A stretch of 12,970 nt of DNA from an uncultured Alphaproteobacteria bacterium (GTDB lineage Bacteria; Pseudomonadota; Alphaproteobacteria; CAAHEQ01; UBA3637): positions 1 through 12,970 of the forward strand of contig CALXTZ010000035.1 of assembly GCA_944391545.1 (NCBI GenBank), in the 5' to 3' direction. Below are positions 1 to 6,812 of the stretch, one piece after another (the stretch's first letter is position 1; each line of letters begins with the position of its first letter). The notes below the pieces were generated by a model. That model worked only from the letters and a program-made list of their open reading frames with translations. It was not told where the DNA came from and ran no database searches. Both the position numbers and the translations under genes were made by a program.

Positions 1-1
1 A

Positions 2-151
2 CCGCATCAGACTTGGGTGTTCAAAGCGCCGGATTGTGCCTTGTTTGTTTTTTTCAATGCTGAAGGTATGTCTTGCTACACCGAAAGCAAAGGATCGTGT
101 TCCATGGACGTTGCACGTCGCATGTTGGCCGAAAAGAAAACAACCCTTTAA
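2..151 (+). CDS. C-terminal end of an unrecognised protein (5' truncated)
   Basis: An open frame enters from the left edge and runs 49 codons to a TAA at 149-151. Its start lies outside the window. The visible tail has a hydrophobic patch (ALFVFF), three cysteines, and a basic, helical-looking end (ARRMLAEKKTTL). I recognise no family. It is called as a real gene tail, not a chance frame, because it is open from the edge, ends about 75 bases before a strong hairpin terminator, and converges on murA with no competing gene in the gap. A fuller call would need the sequence to the left. Confidence is moderate that it is coding and nil on function. Confidence 0.55.
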   Translation, partial: PHQTWVFKAPDCALFVFFNAEGMSCYTESKGSCSMDVARRMLAEKKTTL

Positions 152-226
152 GGCAAAAGCAATTTCTATCACCATCGGCAAACAGAGACATACCTTATAA
201 AGGCAACCCGTTGAATTGTACATTAA

Positions 227-265
227 ACAAAGGCCGTCCCGTGAACGGCCTTTGTTCTCTTTCTT
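227..265. terminator. Bidirectional rho-independent terminator between convergent genes
   Basis: A perfect 11-bp inverted repeat, ACAAAGGCCGT at 227-237 and ACGGCCTTTGT at 245-255, flanks a 7-base loop. A T-rich tract (256-265) follows on the plus strand. On the minus strand the AAA/TTT flanks of the stem and the following TTTAATG give a U-rich end as well. It sits between the partial plus-strand gene (stop 151) and murA (minus-strand stop at 264), so it can end both transcripts. The murA stop codon lies just beyond the hairpin. Confidence 0.85.
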
Positions 266-1541
266 AAATTTCTTCATCACCGATGGGACGGAAACGAACA
301 ATATCCGCACCGACCGACCGAAGTTTTTCTTCCAATCGATCATATCCCCGATCCAAATGATAAATACGGTTGATAATGGTTTCTCCTTCGGCGGCCAACC
401 CGGCTAAAACCAACGCGGCAGACGCACGTAAATCAGACGCCATCACCGGCGCTCCGGACAAATGATCAACACCGCGGACAACAGCCGTTCGCGTGCCTTG
501 AATATGAATATTGGCCCCCATTCGAACCAACTCTTGAACATGCATGAACCGATTTTCAAAAATGTTTTCGGTCACGGTTGACGTCCCTTTGGCCAAACAC
601 ATCAAAGCCATGACCTGCGCCTGACAATCCGTCGGAAAACCCGGAAATTCTTCCGTCACAATATCGGTTGCCACCAACTCACAATTTTTTCCGCTGACAA
701 ACAAACCGTTGTCTTTTTCAATAACGTCCAGTCCCATCCGCGATAAAACAAAAGCCACGTCTTCCATCAAATATAAATGGGCATTTTCGATATAAAGCTC
801 ACCGTGCGTAATCCCGGCCGCCACCGCATAAGTCGCCGCTTCAATCCGATCCGGAACAACTTTATAAGTCGTTCCGTGCAGGCTGTCAACGCCTTCGACT
901 AACAACCGACGCGTCCCGACGCCCGAAATTTTAGCGCCCATTTGATTAAGGCATCGCGCCAAATCCGTTACTTCCGGTTCTGCCGCCGCATTGACAATTT
1001 CCGTTGTTCCCGTTGCCAAAACAGCCGCCATCAGCGCATTCATTGTCCCGCCGACCGTCGGTTGAAAAATGATTTTATTGCCCTTTAACCGGCCGGATGA
1101 CGTCGCCTGAACATACCCATTTTGAATACTAATCTGTGCACCCAATCGTTCCATTGCATATAAGTGCCGGTCAATCGGCCGCGTACCGATAGCGCATCCG
1201 CCCGGCAAAGAAATTTTAGCTTGGTGAAACCGTCCCAACAACGGCCCCAACACCCAAAAGCTGGCGCGCATTTTGGAAACCAGTTCATACGGCGCATCAA
1301 AATTTCGGATTGCATTCGCGCGCACCCGCAACGTTTCGTTTTCATGCGTCACATCAGCCCCCAAATGCCGCAAAACCTGTGTCATCGTGTTAATATCAGC
1401 CAAATGCGGTACATTTTCAAAAACCATTTCATCATCCGTCAACAAAGCACAAGCCATTAACGGCAAAACCGCATTTTTTGCCCCTTTGACAACGATGGTT
1501 CCTTTCAAGGCGTTCCCGCCGATGACGCGAATTTTATCCAT
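264..1541 (-). CDS. murA: UDP-N-acetylglucosamine 1-carboxyvinyltransferase MurA
   Basis: MurA transfers enolpyruvate from PEP to UDP-GlcNAc, the first committed cytoplasmic step of peptidoglycan synthesis. The 425-residue product has the usual family length and spans both halves of the EPSP-synthase fold. Visible signatures are K22-N23 in KGAKNAVLP, the catalytic cysteine C116 in LPGGCAIGTRPIDRH, and D305 in FPGFPTDCQAQ, matching Lys22, Cys115 and Asp305 of the E. coli enzyme. With Cys, not Asp, at the active site, classical fosfomycin sensitivity is expected (inference). The ATG at 1539-1541 is preceded on the minus strand by AAGGAAG five bases away. The start overlaps the end of dtd by 8 bases, suggesting translational coupling. 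It is the last gene of the pepA-dtd-murA operon and is followed by the hairpin at 227-255. Confidence 0.97.
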   Translation of the reverse strand: MDKIRVIGGNALKGTIVVKGAKNAVLPLMACALLTDDEMVFENVPHLADINTMTQVLRHLGADVTHENETLRVRANAIRNFDAPYELVSKMRASFWVLGPLLGRFHQAKISLPGGCAIGTRPIDRHLYAMERLGAQISIQNGYVQATSSGRLKGNKIIFQPTVGGTMNALMAAVLATGTTEIVNAAAEPEVTDLARCLNQMGAKISGVGTRRLLVEGVDSLHGTTYKVVPDRIEAATYAVAAGITHGELYIENAHLYLMEDVAFVLSRMGLDVIEKDNGLFVSGKNCELVATDIVTEEFPGFPTDCQAQVMALMCLAKGTSTVTENIFENRFMHVQELVRMGANIHIQGTRTAVVRGVDHLSGAPVMASDLRASAALVLAGLAAEGETIINRIYHLDRGYDRLEEKLRSVGADIVRFRPIGDEEI

Positions 1542-2118
1542 TCTTTCTTCCTTGTTTTTTTCGTAAAAGCAAATTTCGTTTTAATTGTTCGGCTTCTTTT
1601 TGGAACCGAATCCATTCTTTTGACCGCAGCCCTAACGGATTTTCATCCGTCATAACCGGCTCTGTTTTTTCTTTCACGGCCGGCGTATCCACAATCACCG
1701 TTACGGGCCCGTCATTGAGGATGCTGACTTTCATATCCGCTTGGAAGATTCCGGCTTCGACCGGCACATCCCAAGCTTTCAACGCCTCCATAAAAGACTG
1801 ATACAATGCCTTGGCCGGTCCCGGACCGGCAGCCTGTGTAAAAGACGGCCGCCGCCCTTTTTCACAGTCTCCGTATAATGTGAACTGCGAAATCACTAAT
1901 GCCGAACCGCCGACATCTCGCAAAGATTTATTCATCTTGCCGGCATCATCTTCGAAAATCCGCAGGTGTGCAATCTTTTCCGCCAGCCATTGAGCCTGCG
2001 CCGGCGTATCATTTTGATGAACGCCTAACAAAATATTCACACCGGCGTTGATGGAACCTACCGTTTTGCCGTCTACCGTTACGGAAGAAGACAAAACGCG
2101 TTGAACAACTGCTCTCAT
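1534..2118 (-). CDS. dtd: D-aminoacyl-tRNA deacylase Dtd, with C-terminal extension
   Basis: Dtd hydrolyses D-aminoacyl-tRNA (and Gly-tRNA-Ala), keeping D-amino acids out of protein. The N-terminal 145 or so residues match the DTD family throughout: start MRAVVQRV, the SQFTL motif at 77-81, KGRRPSF at 87-93, and the NDGPVT motif at 135-140 carrying the Gly-cis-Pro pair that rejects L-aminoacyl substrates. The family is usually about 145-150 residues. This product has 194, with a 45-residue charged, helical-looking tail (residues 150-194, ending in a Lys/Arg-rich stretch). The ATG at 2116-2118 directly follows the pepA stop codon with no gap, and only a weak AAGAG lies upstream, so it probably depends on coupling to pepA. 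Its 3' end overlaps the murA start by 8 bases. Confidence 0.95.
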   Translation of the reverse strand: MRAVVQRVLSSSVTVDGKTVGSINAGVNILLGVHQNDTPAQAQWLAEKIAHLRIFEDDAGKMNKSLRDVGGSALVISQFTLYGDCEKGRRPSFTQAAGPGPAKALYQSFMEALKAWDVPVEAGIFQADMKVSILNDGPVTVIVDTPAVKEKTEPVMTDENPLGLRSKEWIRFQKEAEQLKRNLLLRKKQGRKNG

Positions 2119-3594
2119 TTACGATACTCTTGTATTTAAAATAAACCGAGTCAACAATTGAACCCCGAATCCGGTTGCTCCTTTCGGCGCGCACGGTAAA
2201 TCCTTTTTCGTCCAAGCCATCGATGCAATATCCAAATGCGCCCACTTCACATCCGGTTGAATAAACCGGCCGATAAAATGAGCCGCCGTCGAAGACCCGG
2301 CTTCCGGTGAGCTGGCTAAATTCGCCATATCGGCAATGTCCGAATGAAGCAGCTTATCATAATTTTCATGCAACGGCAGCCGCCACACATGATCCATCAC
2401 CGTTTCATCCGCCGCCGTTTTCAACTGATCGGCTAACGCATCGTCCGTCGTGAATAATCCGGCATATTCGGATCCGACGGAATAATGAATCGCTCCCGTC
2501 AACGTCGCCAGATCAATCACCGTATCCGGTTTGAATTTTTCCTGTCCGTACCAAACGGCATCGCCCAAAATTAACCGGCCTTCCGCATCCGTATTCAGGA
2601 TTTCCACCGTTTTACCGGACATAGACTGCACCACGTCTCCGGGCTTTAATGCCGAACCGGAAGGCATGTTTTCCACCAACGGCATCACAGCCACAACATT
2701 GGTTTTCAAGCCCATTTTGGCAATGCTCATCATCGTGCCCAACACAGCCGCCGCACCGGCCATATCGTACTTCATATCACCCATATCGCGACCGGGTTTT
2801 AAACTGATCCCGCCGCTGTCGAAACAAACGCCTTTCCCGACCAACAAGAGCGGCGCATCCCCCTTTTTGCCTTTCATATATTTGACAATCAGCAAATACG
2901 GTTCATGCGCGGATCCTTGCCCGACGCCCAGCACCAAATTCATCCCGAGCTTTTTCATTTGTTTGGCGTCTAACACATCCGTGTCAAAGCCCTTAATCTT
3001 AATCGATTCCGCAACGTCGACAAATTCAGACGGCGTCATCATGTTTGACGGTTCACTGACCAAATCTCTGGTTTCATAAACACCGTCCAAAATAGCCGCC
3101 AACGGTTCAAAAGCCTTTTGCGCCGCTTCAGGATCCGGCCCCGAAATGATGACTTCTTCTATTGGAACATCGTCTTCTTTCTTTTCCTTGTAAACATCAA
3201 ACGAATAAGCCCCCAATCCGAATCCGAAGGCCAGTTCGGCCGCAACATGTGTCCCGGGTAAAGAGACTTCTTTAACGCCGCTGGTGCAAATCATCAGCGT
3301 TTCCCGTTTCAACGGTTTGGCAATAGCCGCTATCCGACCGCCGATTTTTTCAAACGTCCGCGCATCGGCTTTGGCTTTATCTCCCGCGCCGACTAAAATC
3401 ACACGCAAGTCCGGCAAAAAGACAACACACAATTGGCCTTCTTTTCCCTTGAACGCATCGGCTTTCATCGCTTTGGCAATAAAGCCGTTCGGATCTTCCT
3501 GTTTTAATCGTTCGGGCACACCCCCTTTTTCAAAAACAGGGGCTAAAACAAGCCCTTTCATTTTGCCTTTACATGAATCAAAAGTTATCTTCAT
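2119..3594 (-). CDS. pepA: Leucyl aminopeptidase PepA (M17 family)
   Basis: This is a cytosolic two-metal aminopeptidase that removes N-terminal residues from peptides; family members form hexamers. The 491-residue product has the N-terminal macro-like domain (about 1-160) and the C-terminal catalytic domain. Metal and catalytic residues are all present: K254 and D259 in VGKGVCFDSGG, K266 in SLKPG, D277 in MKYDMAGAA, and D336, E338 and R340 in NTDAEGRL. All sit 16 residues before their E. coli PepA counterparts. E. coli PepA also binds DNA (XerCD recombination, carAB regulation); whether this one does cannot be judged here. The ATG at 3592-3594 is preceded on the minus strand by AGAGGACA, a good ribosome binding site. 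It is the first gene of the operon, with a candidate promoter at 3643-3671. Confidence 0.97.
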   Translation of the reverse strand: MKITFDSCKGKMKGLVLAPVFEKGGVPERLKQEDPNGFIAKAMKADAFKGKEGQLCVVFLPDLRVILVGAGDKAKADARTFEKIGGRIAAIAKPLKRETLMICTSGVKEVSLPGTHVAAELAFGFGLGAYSFDVYKEKKEDDVPIEEVIISGPDPEAAQKAFEPLAAILDGVYETRDLVSEPSNMMTPSEFVDVAESIKIKGFDTDVLDAKQMKKLGMNLVLGVGQGSAHEPYLLIVKYMKGKKGDAPLLLVGKGVCFDSGGISLKPGRDMGDMKYDMAGAAAVLGTMMSIAKMGLKTNVVAVMPLVENMPSGSALKPGDVVQSMSGKTVEILNTDAEGRLILGDAVWYGQEKFKPDTVIDLATLTGAIHYSVGSEYAGLFTTDDALADQLKTAADETVMDHVWRLPLHENYDKLLHSDIADMANLASSPEAGSSTAAHFIGRFIQPDVKWAHLDIASMAWTKKDLPCAPKGATGFGVQLLTRFILNTRVS

Positions 3595-3642
3595 TTGTCC
3601 TCTCTTGTCACCTGATCCGTTTTCTGTTAACGTATGAATTAA

Positions 3643-3671
3643 GATATAACGATTTATGGGGCATATTTCAA
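3643..3671 (-). promoter_or_regulatory. Candidate promoter of the pepA-dtd-murA operon
   Basis: On the minus strand, TTGAAA (3671 down to 3666, five of six matches to the -35 consensus) is followed after 17 bases by TATATC (3648 down to 3643, four of six to the -10 consensus). Transcription would start near 3636, about 40 bases before the pepA ATG. It sits in the only gap upstream of pepA and overlaps the first bases of the divergent HAD gene. This is a consensus match by eye. Confidence 0.4.
3645..3650 (+). promoter_or_regulatory. Candidate -10 element for the plus-strand operon
   Basis: TATAAC at 3645-3650 matches five of six bases of the -10 consensus and would start transcription near 3656, about 16 bases before the HAD ATG. 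No good -35 is seen at 16-18 bases (TTCTGT at 3622-3627 is poor). It overlaps the minus-strand -10 candidate, so the two promoters would compete back to back within the 77-base divergent region. Confidence 0.3.
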
Positions 3672-4328
3672 ATGAAAAAAATTATTTTTCCGCAAATCCC
3701 TCTGGAAAACGTCAAAGGCGTTTTAATCGACTTGGATGACACGCTTTATTCGTTCGAGGACGCCAACCTGTATGCTCTTCATAAAGTTCATAATCGCGTT
3801 CAATCGGTCTTACCTCTTTCTTTTGATGATTTTTACCGCCTTTACAAACAGCAATGGACACGCTTGTTTGCCGATTTGGGAACCGTTCCTTCCGCGCACT
3901 GCCGATACACGATGTTTCAACGTTTGATGGAATCGCAACACATTGAAAAACCTTATCTGTGGGGGCAAAAATTAGAAAAAACGTACTTTAAATATCTGTT
4001 AAAGGGCATCAAACCAGACCCGCACGCCGTTGCCTTTTTAAAAAGCTGCAAACACCGGCGCATCCCGGTTTGTTTGGTAACGGACTTATTCGCCGGCATT
4101 CAGGTGCAAAAATTAAATCGTTTGAAATTGACCCGTTATATCGACTACGTTGTTGCCAATGACGAAGTCGGAATCGACAAACCGCACGCTGGCATGTTTC
4201 TGCGTGCGCTTGAAAAAATAAAGGTTGCTCCAAAGGATGCCGTCATGATCGGCGATAATTTTGAAAAAGACATTCAAGGTGCACAAGCTTTGGGCATTCG
4301 CGCCTATCAAGTAACTTTTGATAAATAA
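3672..4328 (+). CDS. HAD-superfamily phosphatase (subfamily IA, YjjG/NANP-like)
   Basis: This is a predicted cytosolic phosphohydrolase acting through an aspartyl-phosphate; the substrate is unknown (nucleotide or sugar phosphate are typical). All four HAD motifs are visible in the 218-residue product: motif I IDLDDTLY with nucleophile D20 and acid/base D22, motif II T137 in LVTD, motif III K170 in GIDKPHAGMF, and motif IV IGDNFEKD (D195, D200). The helical C1 cap lies at about residues 25-115. The frame is open back to 3573, inside pepA on the other strand, but the ATG at 3672 puts motif I at the usual distance and leaves the intergenic region free. A weak GGGG at 3658-3661 is the only candidate Shine-Dalgarno. 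It is the first gene of the six-gene plus-strand run, and its stop lies 57 bases before the preferred PBP1A start. Confidence 0.85.
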   Translation: MKKIIFPQIPLENVKGVLIDLDDTLYSFEDANLYALHKVHNRVQSVLPLSFDDFYRLYKQQWTRLFADLGTVPSAHCRYTMFQRLMESQHIEKPYLWGQKLEKTYFKYLLKGIKPDPHAVAFLKSCKHRRIPVCLVTDLFAGIQVQKLNRLKLTRYIDYVVANDEVGIDKPHAGMFLRALEKIKVAPKDAVMIGDNFEKDIQGAQALGIRAYQVTFDK

Positions 4329-4372
4329 AAGTTGCCAAAAGCAAAGAAATTCGCTATCTTTATGCTCATGAA

Positions 4373-4378
4373 AAAAGG
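4373..4378 (+). promoter_or_regulatory. Ribosome binding site deciding the PBP1A start
   Basis: AAAAGG at 4373-4378 lies 7 bases before the ATG at 4386. The competing in-frame starts (TTG 4332, ATG 4362, ATG 4368) have no comparable purine-rich site at the right distance. Confidence 0.5.
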
Positions 4379-4385
4379 TTTTTTG

Positions 4386-6812
4386 ATGCGATTTTTATCT
4401 ATGATGGTCAGCCTGTTCTTTTTAGGCTGTTTCGTTATGCTCGGAATCGGGCTGTTTGTCGCGGTTCACTTTTCAAGAGATTTGCCCGATTTCCATCAAT
4501 TGGAAGTATATGAACCCCTCATTACCAGCCGCCTTTATGCAAATGACGGCCAGTTGTTGGCCGAATATGCTGAAGAAAAACGAATCTATGTGCCGATTAC
4601 GGCAATTCCGAAGCAAGTCATCCATGCTTTTATTTCGGCGGAAGACAAAAACTTTTATAAACACAACGGAATTGATTTTGTGGGCGTCGCCCGCGCGGTC
4701 GTTATTAACTTAAAAAATATCGGCACCAATCGGCGATTGGTCGGTGCTTCCACCATCACGCAACAGGTTGCCAAAAACTTTCTGTTGACCAACGAAATGT
4801 CGTTCAAGCGCAAAATCAAAGAAGCTTTGTTGGCTCGACGCATTGAACAAACATTTGATAAAGACCACATTTTGGAACTGTACATGAATCAAATTTATTT
4901 AGGCATGCGCTCTTACGGTGTGGCGGCGGCCGGATTGATGTACTTTAATAAATCTTTGGATGAATTAACGCTCGCGGAAACGGCGTTTTTGGCAGCTTTA
5001 CCGAAAGGCCCCAACAATTATAATCCGATTAAAAATCCGGAAGGCGCTACGGAGCGGCGCAATTGGGTATTGGATCGAATGGTTGAAAACGGATACGTCA
5101 GTCAGGAAGAAGCTGAAATTGCCAAAAAAGAACCGATTGTAGTTCAAGAACGCGAAATCAGCGAAACCGTTAAAAACGCCGATTATTACAATGAAGAAAT
5201 TCGTCGGATGATTGAAAAGAAATACGGAGAGGACGCTCTTTATCACGGCGGGCTTTCCATCCGGACGTCGTTGGATCCGCATTTGCAAAATATTGCCGTA
5301 GACACATTGACAAACGGGTTAATGGCATATGATCGTCGGCACGGTTACCGCGGGCCGGCGGCTCACATTAAAATGGATGACACGTGGCCGGAGCAACTGG
5401 AAAAAGTAGCGATGCCGTCGTATTATCCCGACTCTTGGCGCAAAGCCGTTGTCTCCCATTTATCGGACGAACAGGCAACCATTTTGTTGTCCCCCGATGA
5501 AAAAGGATACATTATTCTAAAAGATTTAAAATGGGCCAGAAAAGCGTTGCCCGAAGGGCATATTTCCGCAACGGAAATTAAAAAACCGAGCGATGTTTTA
5601 AAAGTCGGCGATGTCATTTTTGTCGAACCGCGGTCAAATACGGATCATCTGCCATTGTACACACTGCGGCAATTCCCGCTGGTTGACGGCGCGATTGTGG
5701 CTTTGGATCCGCATACCGGACGCGTGCTTGCCATGGTCGGCGGTTTGTCGTTTAAACGGTCTCAATTCAACCGCGCCGTTCAAGCTTATCGGCAGCCGGG
5801 CTCATCTTTCAAACCGTTTGTGTATTTAACGGCGCTGGATTCCGGGTTTACGCCGTCCACATTGATTTTGGATGCTCCGCTGGTCGTTGATCAGGGACCC
5901 GGTCAAGAAAAATGGAAACCGCGCAATTATACCAAAATTTTCTACGGCCCCAGCACATTGCGGATCGGCATCGAAAAGTCCCGAAACCTGATGACCATTC
6001 GATTGGCACAGGCCGTCGGCATTCAAAAAACGGTTCAATATGCCAAGAAATTCGGCATTGCCGATAATCTGCCGCCCGTTTTATCCATTGCTTTGGGATC
6101 GGGGGAAACAACCCTTTTGCGGTTAACTTCCGCTTACGCCATGCTTGTCAACGGCGGCAAAAAAATTACGCCGAACCTGATTGATCGGATTCAGGACAGA
6201 AACGGAAAAACCATTTACAAGCATGATAAACGGCCTTGCCTGATGTGCCAGTCCGATGAATCGACGAATGCCGTCGTGCCTCAAATTCCGGATGAGCGCG
6301 AACAAATTCAAGACCCGGTCAGTGCCTATCAAATGGTCAACATTATGACCGGCGTTGTTCAACGCGGAACGGGAAAAATTGCCCAAACCGTCGGCAGAAC
6401 GTTGGCCGGCAAAAGCGGAACCAGCAACAACAATATCGACACGTGGTTTATCGGATTTTCGCCTGATTTGGTTGTCGGTGTTTTTGTCGGGTTTGACAAT
6501 CCGCAGACATTGGGTCCCAAAGATACCGGCGGCGTTGTGGCTGCGCCGATTTTCCGCGACTTTATGAAAGAAGCATTAAAAGACAAACCGGATATTCCGT
6601 TCCGTGTACCGCCCGGGGTCAAACTGGTGCGTGTCAATTATAACACCGGAAAGCCGGCCAAACCGGGGGATAAATTAATCATTACCGAAGCTTTCCGGAA
6701 AGAAACCGACGTGCGCAAAGATGCACCCGTTATCGGTGAAATTGAAGTCGGAGAAGAAGTGATTGCTCCCTCGACACAAGATGACATTCCGGACGTAGGA
6801 GGCCTTTATTAA
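4386..6812 (+). CDS. mrcA: Bifunctional class A penicillin-binding protein (PBP1A type)
   Basis: It polymerises lipid II into glycan strands (GT51) and cross-links peptides (transpeptidase) at the periplasmic face of the inner membrane. The product is 808 residues from this start. It has a signal-anchor helix at about 4-27, then GT51 motifs: the catalytic Glu in EDKNFYKHNG (from residue 86), GASTITQQ (120-127), KRKIKEALLARRIE, LELYMNQIYLG and AALPKGPNNYNP. An OB-like linker region spans roughly 300-430. Transpeptidase motifs are SSFK (S473, K476), SRN (532-534) and KSGT (676-679). A C-x-x-C pair (618, 621) sits in the transpeptidase half. In-frame starts also exist at 4332 (TTG), 4362 and 4368. 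4386 is preferred for its Shine-Dalgarno and for the fit to E. coli PBP1A, whose anchor begins right after the initiator Met. The TAA overlaps the prfB ATG (TAATG). Confidence 0.95.
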   Translation: MRFLSMMVSLFFLGCFVMLGIGLFVAVHFSRDLPDFHQLEVYEPLITSRLYANDGQLLAEYAEEKRIYVPITAIPKQVIHAFISAEDKNFYKHNGIDFVGVARAVVINLKNIGTNRRLVGASTITQQVAKNFLLTNEMSFKRKIKEALLARRIEQTFDKDHILELYMNQIYLGMRSYGVAAAGLMYFNKSLDELTLAETAFLAALPKGPNNYNPIKNPEGATERRNWVLDRMVENGYVSQEEAEIAKKEPIVVQEREISETVKNADYYNEEIRRMIEKKYGEDALYHGGLSIRTSLDPHLQNIAVDTLTNGLMAYDRRHGYRGPAAHIKMDDTWPEQLEKVAMPSYYPDSWRKAVVSHLSDEQATILLSPDEKGYIILKDLKWARKALPEGHISATEIKKPSDVLKVGDVIFVEPRSNTDHLPLYTLRQFPLVDGAIVALDPHTGRVLAMVGGLSFKRSQFNRAVQAYRQPGSSFKPFVYLTALDSGFTPSTLILDAPLVVDQGPGQEKWKPRNYTKIFYGPSTLRIGIEKSRNLMTIRLAQAVGIQKTVQYAKKFGIADNLPPVLSIALGSGETTLLRLTSAYAMLVNGGKKITPNLIDRIQDRNGKTIYKHDKRPCLMCQSDESTNAVVPQIPDEREQIQDPVSAYQMVNIMTGVVQRGTGKIAQTVGRTLAGKSGTSNNNIDTWFIGFSPDLVVGVFVGFDNPQTLGPKDTGGVVAAPIFRDFMKEALKDKPDIPFRVPPGVKLVRVNYNTGKPAKPGDKLIITEAFRKETDVRKDAPVIGEIEVGEEVIAPSTQDDIPDVGGLY
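6796..6802 (+). promoter_or_regulatory. Strong ribosome binding site of prfB inside the PBP1A gene
   Basis: TAGGAGG, nine bases before the ATG at 6812, lies within the last codons of the PBP1A gene. It supports the 6812 start for prfB and therefore the frameshifted reading of that gene. Confidence 0.8.

Noticed and set aside
152..226. Possible small RNA or gene between the left partial gene and the terminator
   Set aside because: Only 75 bases, with no start and ribosome binding site and no structure beyond the terminator hairpin.
73..407. Two short plus-strand frames (73-267 and 216-407) near the left edge
   Set aside because: They run across the hairpin terminator and into the murA 3' end antisense, with no ribosome binding site; the frame ending at 151 explains this region better.
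2531..3079. 182-codon plus-strand frame opposite pepA
   Set aside because: It lies wholly antisense to a gene with all its catalytic motifs, has a low-complexity Pro/Ser-rich translation, and matches no family; it is a shadow frame.
3573..3671. HAD gene extended upstream to ATG 3573
   Set aside because: It would overlap the pepA start on the other strand and cross the divergent promoter region, and the added 33 residues precede the normal HAD motif I position.
4332..4385. PBP1A start at TTG 4332 (or ATG 4362, 4368)
   Set aside because: These have no Shine-Dalgarno at a proper distance and would add a short tail before the membrane anchor; 4386 has AAAAGG seven bases upstream and fits relatives. 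The point is not settled, since ATG 4368 remains possible.
6412..6423. KSGT in place of KTGT in PBP1A as a possible resistance or inactivation change
   Set aside because: Lys-Ser-Gly is an accepted form of this motif in active transpeptidases (for example E. coli PBP2), so it is not a defect.
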